Shown here in pieces: positions 1 to 6,139 of a stretch of DNA of 7,343 nt. Each line of letters begins with the position of its first letter. Within the stretch, counting starts at the first letter, position 1. Source of the stretch: Melioribacteraceae bacterium (GTDB lineage Bacteria; Bacteroidota; Ignavibacteria; Ignavibacteriales; Melioribacteraceae); contig JAQICK010000002.1 of assembly GCA_027858595.1 (NCBI GenBank), forward strand, positions 1 through 7,343, written 5' to 3'. Below the pieces are notes generated by a model. It saw nothing but the letters and a program-made list of their open reading frames with translations. It searched no databases and was not told the DNA's origin. The position numbers and the translations under genes were made by a program.

Positions 1-77
1 AAATTATAATTATTTTACTAATTCACAAACATTTTACAAAGTATGATTATTTAAATTGTTAAGGCAAAGGATATTTC

Positions 78-869
78 ATGGACTTAAAACTAAAAGGTAA
101 AGTCGCTCTAATAACTGCATCAAGTAAGGGCATTGGAAAAGCAACAGCGGAAATATTAATTAACGAAGGTTGCAAAGTTGTTATCTGTTCAAGCAATCAA
201 AAAAATATAATTGAAGCTGCCAGTGAAATTAAAAAAAGTTGTGGAGTAGAACCAATTTGGGGAGTTTGCGATTTAAATAATCCAGAAGATATTATTGAAA
301 TTGTGAAAATGACAAAAAGTAGTTTTGGAGATATTGATATATTAGTTAACAACTGTGGTGGTCCTGTTCCAGGAACCTTTGATGATTTGAATGATGAAAA
401 TTGGATGAATGCTGTTGACCAAGTATTACTAAGCGTTGTGCGTATGACACGTGAAATTCTACCTGGAATGAAGGCTAAAAAGTGGGGCAGAATTATTAAT
501 ATCACATCCAAATCTGTTAAACAACCCATAGATAATTTAATGCTTTCAAACTCATTACGCAGTGCTGTAACAGCCTTTTCAAAAACTTTAAGCAACGATG
601 TTGGTCAACATAATATTACAGTTAATAACGTTGCTCCTGGATTTACTCTTACTTCTCGCTTATACGAATTAGCACTAGTGAAAGAGAAAACATCTGGAGT
701 TTCGCACGAAGAGGTTTTAGCCGAGATGGCAAATAGTGTTCCAATGAAACGGTTAGGTCGTGCAGAAGAAATTGCTTCGATGGTTGTTTACTTAGCATCT
801 GAACAAGCCGGCTTTATTACTGGAACAACAATTCAAGTTGATGGTGGTTCAATAAAATCAACATATTAA
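78..869 (+). CDS. SDR-family oxidoreductase, 3-oxoacyl-ACP reductase-like, atypical active site
   Basis: A 263-residue, single-domain Rossmann-fold protein of normal SDR length, probably cytosolic and NAD(P)-dependent. Visible SDR landmarks are the nucleotide-binding loop TASSKGIG (13-20), the NNCGG turn after beta-4 (91-95), the ITS serine (S144), a PG motif (APGFT, 186-190) and the C-terminal FITGTTIQVDGG segment. Two features are odd. The first glycine of TGxxxGxG is alanine. Where most SDRs have YxxxK, this protein has S157 and R161 (LSNSLRSAV), so the usual catalytic Tyr and Lys are absent. This pattern resembles the BKR-like SDR subgroup (NCBI cd05344 as I recall it), described as lacking a perfect cofactor motif and catalytic tetrad. 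The substrate is unknown, and a 3-oxoacyl-ACP reductase name would overstate what is known. The start is supported by AAAGGA at 66-71, six bases before the ATG. Confidence is high for the family and low for the reaction. Confidence 0.9.
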   Translation: MDLKLKGKVALITASSKGIGKATAEILINEGCKVVICSSNQKNIIEAASEIKKSCGVEPIWGVCDLNNPEDIIEIVKMTKSSFGDIDILVNNCGGPVPGTFDDLNDENWMNAVDQVLLSVVRMTREILPGMKAKKWGRIINITSKSVKQPIDNLMLSNSLRSAVTAFSKTLSNDVGQHNITVNNVAPGFTLTSRLYELALVKEKTSGVSHEEVLAEMANSVPMKRLGRAEEIASMVVYLASEQAGFITGTTIQVDGGSIKSTY

Positions 870-872
870 AAG

Positions 873-1062
873 AGCTAAAGCAAATAGCAAAAATCAAAAT
901 ATAAATATCAAATGAAATTCAAGAACCAAATATCAAACTTGTTTTAAAAAATGATTTAAATATATAAAGAGAATAATCTTTGGAGATTAGAACTTGAAAT
1001 TTGGAAAATATTTGAATTTTGTAGTTTCATTTTTATTGTTTTTTCTTTTTATCCTTTTAGCT
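873..1062. repeat. Decayed AT-rich inverted repeat filling the 870-1094 gap
   Basis: The 225-bp gap between the SDR and the flavoprotein gene holds no credible ORF. Its ends are complementary: AGCTAAAG (873-880) pairs with CTTTTAGCT (1054-1062) with one bulged base. Further in, the A-rich left half and the T-rich right half align as an imperfect inverted repeat, for example AAATGAAA on the left against TTTCATTT on the right. Near the centre is a perfect 6-bp hairpin, TAATCT (974-979) with AGATTA (984-989) around a TTGG loop. The left half also has a 10-nt direct repeat, AAATATCAAA, at 903-912 and 928-937. The composition resembles the degenerate TTTGGAATTTGAAATTTG-type noncoding repeats seen in many environmental bacterial genomes. 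That resemblance is from memory and unverified. Low complexity makes chance pairing easier, so confidence is moderate. Confidence 0.5.
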
Positions 1063-1094
1063 ATATTTTTCTCAATATCTAAATAATAGACGTT

Positions 1095-2648
1095 ATGATT
1101 AAAGAAACTGAAATTTCTGTATATCCAAATAAACTGGATGATTCTGCACTTCACAAAAAATTAGTAGCAAAGAGATTAGAAATTAATGTTGGTGAAATCA
1201 CTTCACTGCAAGTGCTTCGTCGTTCAATAGATGCACGAGGTAAATTCCCGCTATACCAAATAAAGGTGCGAGTTTTTATCAATGAATTTTTTGTTGATGA
1301 AAAAACTCATTTTTATTTTAAAGATGTGAGTAAAAGTAAAAAAGTAATTATTGTTGGAAGTGGTCCAGCTGGACTTTTTGCAGCTCTCAAACTTTTAGAA
1401 TTAGGATTAAAGCCAGTCATTATTGAGCGTGGTTCAGATGTTCAAAATCGCAGACGTGATTTGAAAGCTATTCAGCAGGACGGCATTGTAAATCCAAACT
1501 CAAATTATTGTTTTGGTGAAGGTGGTGCTGGTACATACAGCGATGGAAAATTATACACACGTTCAACAAAGCGCGGCGATGTAAAAAGAATATTAAATTT
1601 ACTTGTAGAGCATGGAGCAAAAAGTCAAATTCTAATCGATGCACATCCTCATATTGGCTCTAATAAATTACCAAAAGTAATTTTAGAAATTAGGGATACA
1701 ATTTTAAAGCATGGTGGTGAAATTCATTTTGACAGTAAGGTCACGGATCTGGTTATTACTAATTCAGCCATCAAAGGGGTTATAGTTAACGAAAGTAATG
1801 AGTTTATTGGTGATTCAGTGATTCTTGCAACTGGACATTCTGCAAGAGATATATATTATCTTCTAGATAAACACAAAGTTAAACTTGAAGCAAAGCCATT
1901 TGCTATGGGAGTTCGAATTGAGCATCCACAACAATTGATTGATACAATTCAGTATAATTCCAATGTGCGAAATGAATTACTTCCAGCAGCAGAGTATAGT
2001 TTAGCTTGTCAGGTTGATAATCGTGGAGTCTATTCATTTTGCATGTGTCCTGGTGGAATTATAATTCCAGCTTCTACAGGACCAGGTGAGTTGGTGCTTA
2101 ACGGAATGTCAACATCGCAACGGAATTCTCCATTTGCAAATTCTGGTCTTGTTGTTTCTGTTACAGAAGAAGATTGGCAACATCAATCTGAGCATGGAAT
2201 ATTCGCTGGATTAGAATTCCAAAAAGAAGTTGAAAAAATGGCTTTTGAAGTTGGTGGAGGAAATCAGCAAGCACCAGCTCAACGTATAACGGATTTTGCA
2301 AATAATAGAATTTCAAAATCACTTCCAGAAACTTCATATATTCCTGGAATTGTAAATAGTCCTCTTCATGAATTATTACCAAACGGAATTGTAACTCGCT
2401 TACAAAAAAGTTTGCATCAATTTAATAAAAAGATGAAAGGCTACTACACAGAGGAAGCTCAAATTCTTGCTGCAGAAACAAGAACAAGCTCACCTATTAG
2501 AATTCCAAGAGATAAGGAAACGCTTATGCACACTGGGTTAAATGGATTATTCCCTTCTGGTGAAGGTGCTGGCTATGCTGGAGGTATTGTCTCTGCTGCA
2601 ATTGATGGCGAAAGAAGTGCAGAGGCAGTTGCAAAACACTTAAAATAA
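1095..2648 (+). CDS. NAD(P)/FAD-dependent dehydrogenase, COG2509 family
   Basis: A 517-residue flavoprotein matching the COG2509 'uncharacterized FAD-dependent dehydrogenase' type in length and motif order. The N-terminal domain (about 1-80) carries the family's RRSIDARGK segment (42-50). A dinucleotide-binding Rossmann motif follows (VIIVGSGPAG, GxGxxG at 88-93), with the acidic ERG end of beta-2 at 111-113. Next come the conserved CFGEGGAGTYSDGKL block (139-153), a second ATGHSARD segment (245-252), a YSFCMCPGG motif with two cysteines (C316, C318) and a C-terminal FAD-closing region (FPSGEGAGYAGGIVSAAIDG, 486-505). There is no signal peptide or membrane segment, so it should be cytosolic. 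The physiological substrate of this family is not established as far as I know. The chosen ATG gives the complete N-terminal domain but has no clear Shine-Dalgarno sequence. Upstream lies the decayed repeat and downstream an 89-bp gap to the hydrolase. Confidence is high for the family, while the function is unknown. Confidence 0.92.
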   Translation: MIKETEISVYPNKLDDSALHKKLVAKRLEINVGEITSLQVLRRSIDARGKFPLYQIKVRVFINEFFVDEKTHFYFKDVSKSKKVIIVGSGPAGLFAALKLLELGLKPVIIERGSDVQNRRRDLKAIQQDGIVNPNSNYCFGEGGAGTYSDGKLYTRSTKRGDVKRILNLLVEHGAKSQILIDAHPHIGSNKLPKVILEIRDTILKHGGEIHFDSKVTDLVITNSAIKGVIVNESNEFIGDSVILATGHSARDIYYLLDKHKVKLEAKPFAMGVRIEHPQQLIDTIQYNSNVRNELLPAAEYSLACQVDNRGVYSFCMCPGGIIIPASTGPGELVLNGMSTSQRNSPFANSGLVVSVTEEDWQHQSEHGIFAGLEFQKEVEKMAFEVGGGNQQAPAQRITDFANNRISKSLPETSYIPGIVNSPLHELLPNGIVTRLQKSLHQFNKKMKGYYTEEAQILAAETRTSSPIRIPRDKETLMHTGLNGLFPSGEGAGYAGGIVSAAIDGERSAEAVAKHLK

Positions 2649-2651
2649 TTG

Positions 2652-2693
2652 GATAAACTATCGGATATTTCTAATTGTTTATCGATTCTTTTT
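2652..2693 (+). terminator. Weak candidate terminator after the flavoprotein gene
   Basis: GATAAAC (2652-2658) is perfectly complementary to GTTTATC (2677-2683), giving a 7-bp stem with an 18-nt loop, followed a few bases later by CTTTTT (2688-2693). It lies three bases after the stop codon, where a terminator would be expected. The stem is AT-rich, the loop is long and the T-run is short and slightly displaced, so it could be fortuitous. Confidence 0.3.
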
Positions 2694-2737
2694 AATTCAA
2701 ATCTTGACTTTATAGCTCAAAATTAGCATTTTAGCAC

Positions 2738-3571
2738 ATGGGCCAAAATTACTCTCTTACATCCTCGCTTGATGGAAAAATTTCCATCACTACTTTTGGA
2801 AATGAAAATATTTCTCAGAATAACTGCATTATTTTAGTCCACGGATTTAAAGGATTTAAAGATTGGGGTTACGCCCCATATTTTGGGGAATATTTTGCTA
2901 GCAAAGGAAATTTTGTAATTACTTTTAATTTCTCGCATAACGGAATTGGTGAAAAGTTATTAGAGTTTACTGAACTTGAAAAATTTTCTAATAACACTTT
3001 TACGCGTGAAGTTACCGAGCTTGAAGATATTATAAAAGCATATCAAAATAATATTTTTGGTAGAGTTGAAAATCCTAAGATCGGATTGGTTGGGCACAGC
3101 CGTGGTGGAGCAATCGCATTGTTAACTGTATCCAAATTTAAAAGTGTAAAAGCAGTTTCTACATGGGGGAGTGTTGCAACTCTTGATAGATATTCTGAAA
3201 GGCAAAAACAAAATTGGCGAGATAAAGGATATTTCTCCGTAATGAATATGAGAACTAAACAAGAGATGAGACTAAATATATCTCTACTAGAAGATTTGGA
3301 AGAGAATGGGAATGGTTCTTTGAATATTGAACAAGCTGTGAGTAATTTAAACAGACCACTTTTAATCTGTCATGGAACAGAAGATCTTGCCGTTAAACTT
3401 GATGAGGCCAAACAACTTTTCGATTGGTCAGACAAAGATATTACAGAATTCAATATAATTGAAAACACTGGACATACATTTGGTTGTGTTCATCCTTTTG
3501 AGGGAACAAACGATAAATTTGAAAAATTACTGAATAAAACAGAAATGTTTTTTAGAGAAAATGTTTTTTAA
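2738..3571 (+). CDS. Alpha/beta hydrolase (serine hydrolase, esterase/peptidase-like)
   Basis: A 277-residue alpha/beta-hydrolase-fold protein with a complete predicted catalytic triad. The oxyanion-hole region is LVHGFKGFKDWG (33-44). The nucleophile elbow is GHSRGG (119-124) with S121. The acid is D216 in CHGTEDLAV (211-219) and the base is H246 in NTGHTFG (243-249). A second histidine follows in VHPFEG (251-256), a recurring motif in this dienelactone-hydrolase/acyl-peptidase-like group. The segment between the nucleophile and the acid (about 145-205) is helical and charged and probably forms a lid or cap. There is no signal peptide or lipobox, so it is expected in the cytosol. The substrate cannot be read from sequence; carboxylesterase, thioesterase or peptidase activity are all possible. 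No clear Shine-Dalgarno sequence precedes the ATG. It stands apart from its neighbours, with a palindromic repeat starting directly after its stop codon. Confidence 0.9.
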   Translation: MGQNYSLTSSLDGKISITTFGNENISQNNCIILVHGFKGFKDWGYAPYFGEYFASKGNFVITFNFSHNGIGEKLLEFTELEKFSNNTFTREVTELEDIIKAYQNNIFGRVENPKIGLVGHSRGGAIALLTVSKFKSVKAVSTWGSVATLDRYSERQKQNWRDKGYFSVMNMRTKQEMRLNISLLEDLEENGNGSLNIEQAVSNLNRPLLICHGTEDLAVKLDEAKQLFDWSDKDITEFNIIENTGHTFGCVHPFEGTNDKFEKLLNKTEMFFRENVF

Positions 3572-3642
3572 CTCACTCCAACCCTCTCTTCAAAAGAGAA
3601 GGACTTTAACTCCCTCTCCATTTGGGAGAGGGTTGGGGTGAG
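3572..3642. repeat. GC-rich nested palindromic element after the hydrolase gene
   Basis: CTCACTCCAACCCTCTC (3572-3588) faces GAGAGGGTTGGGGTGAG (3626-3642). Sixteen of 17 positions are Watson-Crick complementary and the other becomes a G-U pair in RNA. Inside are two smaller hairpins, TCTCTT/AAGAGA (3585-3590 with 3594-3599) and CCCTCTCC/GGAGAGGG (3612-3619 with 3625-3632). The small hairpins use bases of the long stem, so the two folds exclude each other. No T-run follows the right arm, so this is not a standard intrinsic terminator. It begins at the base after the TAA. Its base content is clearly more GC-rich than the flanks. CTCACCCCAACCCTCTC-type palindromes recur between genes in many bacteria, and I take this to be such a dispersed element. 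Confidence 0.75.
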
Positions 3643-3701
3643 GGGAATTATTGTATTTTGCTAAAATCAATAGAACTAAAGAATTATAAAAGGAAAATAA
3701 A

Positions 3702-5708
3702 ATGCTAACACTTATTGAAAAAATTATTTTTATCATTTTTGTAATTACTTCATTAGCTCTCGCGTACAAAACATTTAAAAGAATGTTTCAAATTATTAGT
3801 CGTGGAGCCGAACCAATCTCATGGTCCGATACGATTAAAAATTTCCCAAAAGGAATACAAATATTCCTTAGTCAGCAAACACTTTTTACAACTCGTCCTA
3901 TTGTTGGGTTTATTCACGCCCTAGTTGCGTGGGGTTTTACAATATACATGCTTGTAAACGTATTTGATGTAATTGCCGGATTTGTTCATGGTTTTGATTT
4001 CTTTCCAAATACTATTGCAGGATTTATTTACCGTTTATTTGTTGACATTTTTAGCGTGCTTGTTTTTAGTGGGGTTGCATTTTTCTTGATTCGCCGATTT
4101 ATTTCTAATGAAGAAAAATTAGTTATAAGCGATCCAGTTTATTTATCCCCAGAAGCAAAAAATGGTGTTCGCAAAGATTCTCTTTTAGTCGGTCTTTTTA
4201 TTTTATTCCATGTTGGAGGAAGATTTGTTAGTGCATCGTTTTTAATTGCACAAAATCAATCAGATGCTGCACAGCCTTTTGCAACAATGCTCGCATCGCT
4301 TTTGCAGGGAATGACTCAAAGTCAATTAGTTCTAGGAGAGCATATAAGTTGGTGGTTTGCTTTAGGATTAATTTTAGCATTTATCCCATATTTTCCACTT
4401 TCAAAACACGCTCATTTATTTATGGCACCACTTAATTTTATGATTCCTGATGACCGTGCAAATAAAGGGTTAATTAAGCCAATCAATTTTGAAGATGAAT
4501 CGATAGAACAATTTGGTGTTGCAAATATGGAGCATCTTTCACAAAAATCTATTTTGGATTCCTATTCGTGCATTATGTGTAATAGGTGTCAGGATAATTG
4601 CCCAGCTTATCAAACCGGAAAAGAGTTGTCTCCTTCGGCAATTGAAATTAATAAACGATATTACTTAAATGCTAATGGTCAATCTTTTGCTGATGGTGCA
4701 GAAGTTCCATTAAAAGATTTATTGCTAACTGATAACGCTCTGTGGGCTTGCACAAGCTGTAATTTCTGCGTGACTGTGTGCCCTGTTGGAAATGCACCAA
4801 TGATGGATATTATTGCAATGCGTCAAGATAAAGTGATGATGGAAAGTGATTTCCCAAATGAGTTAACAGCTACTTTTAAGAATCTTGAAACAAATTTTAA
4901 TCCATGGGCTTTTAATCAACAAGACAGAACAAATTGGACAGAAGGATTAGACATTAAAACTTTGGCAGAAGATCAGGGTGGAGAAATTCTTTTTTGGGTT
5001 GGCTGTTCTGGTTCGTTCGATGCGCGTTATCAAAAAGTATCTCAAGCATTTGCTCAAATTATGAAGAAAGCTGGTGTAGATTTTAGAATTCTTGGCACTG
5101 AAGAAAAGTGTAATGGCGATACAGCTAGACGGTTAGGTAACGAATATTTAGCTCAATCATTGATGCAAGAAAACATAGAAACTATCAATAATTATGGTGT
5201 TAAAAAAATTGTTACCGCGTGTCCGCATTGTTTTAATTCCATCAAAAATGAATATCCCCAATTTGGCGGAAATTATGAGGTCTTGCATCATACCGAGTTT
5301 ATTGATAACTTAATAAAAGAGAATAAAATTTCTATAAAAAATGGTGATACAGTTCAGAAATTAACTTATCACGATTCTTGTTACATTGGAAGATATAATT
5401 CTATTTATGATGAACCGCGTAATGCTCTTAACAGTATTGAGTCAGTTAAAATAACAGAGCCTAAACGTAATAAAGATGAAGGTTTTTGTTGTGGTGCTGG
5501 AGGCGGACGAATGTTTTTAGAAGAGGACGCTGGCACAAGAATAAATGAAGAACGAACAAAAGAATTGTTAAGTACTGGTGCAGGAACAATTGCTTCTGCT
5601 TGCCCGTTTTGCATGACAATGATAAATGACGGCTTAAAAGCCGAAGAAAAGAATGAAGAAGTAATTGTTAAAGATGTTGCTGAAATTATTCTTGAACATA
5701 TTAAATAA
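3702..5708 (+). CDS. Membrane-bound Fe-S oxidoreductase, ETF:(methyl)menaquinone oxidoreductase-like
   Basis: A 668-residue fusion of a membrane domain and a heterodisulfide-reductase-like iron-sulfur domain. The N-terminal part has about five to six hydrophobic segments (around 7-23, 66-95, 105-130, 158-182, 212-232), with membrane-region histidines H72, H170, H214 and H236 that could ligate haem b, as in NarI-like subunits. The soluble part has two classical 4Fe-4S motifs: C290, C293, C296, C300 and C350, C353, C356, C360. Two CCG-type domains follow, with cysteines C435, C470, C507, C510 and C560, C596, C597, C634, C637. The first CCG is degenerate (KCNGD), which appears usual in this family. 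Related proteins (Bacillus FadF/YwjF-like, bacterial EMO) are linked to moving electrons from electron-transfer flavoprotein to menaquinone during beta-oxidation. No etfAB or acyl-CoA dehydrogenase lies in the window, so that role is inferred. AAAAGGA (3688-3694) supports the start. It probably shares a transcript with the Hc1-like gene 32 bp downstream. Confidence 0.9.
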   Translation: MLTLIEKIIFIIFVITSLALAYKTFKRMFQIISRGAEPISWSDTIKNFPKGIQIFLSQQTLFTTRPIVGFIHALVAWGFTIYMLVNVFDVIAGFVHGFDFFPNTIAGFIYRLFVDIFSVLVFSGVAFFLIRRFISNEEKLVISDPVYLSPEAKNGVRKDSLLVGLFILFHVGGRFVSASFLIAQNQSDAAQPFATMLASLLQGMTQSQLVLGEHISWWFALGLILAFIPYFPLSKHAHLFMAPLNFMIPDDRANKGLIKPINFEDESIEQFGVANMEHLSQKSILDSYSCIMCNRCQDNCPAYQTGKELSPSAIEINKRYYLNANGQSFADGAEVPLKDLLLTDNALWACTSCNFCVTVCPVGNAPMMDIIAMRQDKVMMESDFPNELTATFKNLETNFNPWAFNQQDRTNWTEGLDIKTLAEDQGGEILFWVGCSGSFDARYQKVSQAFAQIMKKAGVDFRILGTEEKCNGDTARRLGNEYLAQSLMQENIETINNYGVKKIVTACPHCFNSIKNEYPQFGGNYEVLHHTEFIDNLIKENKISIKNGDTVQKLTYHDSCYIGRYNSIYDEPRNALNSIESVKITEPKRNKDEGFCCGAGGGRMFLEEDAGTRINEERTKELLSTGAGTIASACPFCMTMINDGLKAEEKNEEVIVKDVAEIILEHIK

Positions 5709-5731
5709 CTTATTTACTAATTAAACTATTT

Positions 5732-5736
5732 GGAGG
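5732..5736 (+). promoter_or_regulatory. Strong Shine-Dalgarno site of the Hc1-like gene
   Basis: GGAGG lies four bases before the ATG at 5741. It is the best ribosome-binding site in the window; the other genes have AAAGGA-type sites or none that is evident. It fixes the start of the small ORF and suggests efficient translation. Confidence 0.7.
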
Positions 5737-5740
5737 ACTC

Positions 5741-5926
5741 ATGAGTCAATCATACCAAGATTTGCTAAGTCACCTAAAAGAAATGGAAGCAGACATTCAA
5801 AAATTTTACGACAAAGGTCAAGCAGCTGCTGGAACACGTATTCGTAAAGGATTGAGTGAACTAAAGAAAAAAGCTCAAGATATGAGAAACGAAGTTCAAG
5901 ATCTTAAAGTTGAAAGAAAAGGATAA
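5741..5926 (+). CDS. Histone H1-like (Hc1-type) small protein
   Basis: A 61-residue protein resembling the short Hc1-type 'histone H1-like' proteins (Pfam Hc1) common in Bacteroidota and relatives. The shared core is KFYDKGQAAAGTRIRKGLSE (21-40) followed by a helical LKKKAQDMRNEVQDLK stretch (41-56). Nearly the whole chain looks alpha-helical, with heptad-like hydrophobic spacing on both sides of the GT turn (31-32), consistent with a helical hairpin or coiled coil. It has 13 Lys/Arg and 10 Asp/Glu, so it is only mildly basic, and it lacks the Lys/Ala-rich tail of chlamydial Hc1. Nucleoid binding is thus inferred from the family name. The gene has a strong GGAGG site, follows the Fe-S oxidoreductase by 32 bp and ends 23 bp before a strong terminator, so it is the last gene of that unit and may be abundantly made. 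Confidence is good for the family and low for the function. Confidence 0.8.
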   Translation: MSQSYQDLLSHLKEMEADIQKFYDKGQAAAGTRIRKGLSELKKKAQDMRNEVQDLKVERKG

Positions 5927-5949
5927 TCCTTTATTTCAAAAAGCTAATT

Positions 5950-5984
5950 AACGCCATTGGAATTATTTTCAATGGCGTTTTTTT
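5950..5984 (+). terminator. Rho-independent terminator after the Hc1-like gene
   Basis: AACGCCATTG (5950-5959) pairs perfectly with CAATGGCGTT (5970-5979). The stem can extend by a G-U and two A-U pairs to 13 bp with a TTAT loop. Seven T residues (5978-5984) overlap the base of the stem. This is the classical intrinsic terminator layout, 23 bp after the stop codon, and it should end the transcript of the two preceding genes. Confidence 0.9.
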
Positions 5985-6019
5985 ATAGACATTTCAATTT
6001 TGTTGTGATATGTCAAAAG

Positions 6020-6107
6020 TTGTCATTCCCATAAATTGGAACGTGCCTTTTACGGGATATTTAGATGGAATATTCAGTTTTTATAATAGAATTAGTGAGA
6101 ATGACAA
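6020..6107. repeat. Palindromic element with TTGTCATTC ends, possible MITE/REP-like repeat
   Basis: TTGTCATTC (6020-6028) and GAATGACAA (6099-6107) form 9-bp perfect terminal inverted repeats around an 88-bp element, and complementarity resumes after one mismatch (C6030-G6097, A6031-T6096). Next to the left end, TCCCATAAA (6027-6035) pairs with TTTACGGGA (6049-6057) with one mismatch, making an internal hairpin. TTGTCATTCCC-type ends occur in dispersed palindromic repeats of many bacteria (from memory). The element encodes no protein. It fills most of the gap between the terminator and the CapA-like gene. Copies elsewhere in the genome would confirm it. Confidence 0.5.
6060..6087 (+). promoter_or_regulatory. 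Possible sigma70-like promoter for the CapA-like gene
   Basis: TATAAT (6082-6087) matches the -10 consensus exactly, and TTTAGA (6060-6065) matches four of six -35 positions with a 16-bp spacer. It lies about 50 bp before the CapA-like start and downstream of a strong terminator, where a new promoter is required. It falls inside the palindromic element. In AT-rich DNA such matches are common, and Bacteroidota often use another consensus, so support is limited. Confidence 0.3.
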
Positions 6108-6139
6108 AATAGAAGTAATTAAGTAGCCAAAGTTATGTT

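Noticed and set aside
14..47. Possible sigma70 promoter before the SDR gene (TTCACA and TATGAT)
   Set aside because: The spacing is only 14 bp and alternative -35 boxes are no better spaced; in such AT-rich DNA this is not distinguishable from chance.
197..595. A 132-codon open frame on the minus strand inside the SDR gene
   Set aside because: It lies wholly antisense to a gene with clear SDR motifs, has no recognisable domain and reads as hydrophobic residues typical of antisense AT-rich codons.
2161..2382. A 73-codon minus-strand frame inside the flavoprotein gene
   Set aside because: It is antisense to conserved coding sequence, with no motif and no ribosome-binding site.
3572..3642. CRISPR repeat or intrinsic terminator as the identity of the GC-rich palindrome
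   Set aside because: There is no regularly spaced repetition, so it is not a CRISPR array, and no T-run follows the right arm, so it is not a standard terminator.
3643..3701. Bacteroidota-type promoter (TAnnTTTG) before the Fe-S oxidoreductase
   Set aside because: The closest match, TATTTTG at 3654-3660, is one base short and has no convincing upstream TTG element at the right distance.
5405..5614. A 69-codon minus-strand frame opposite the CCG domain of the Fe-S protein
   Set aside because: It lies opposite the conserved CCGAGGGR and ACPFC motifs and is best explained as a shadow of them.
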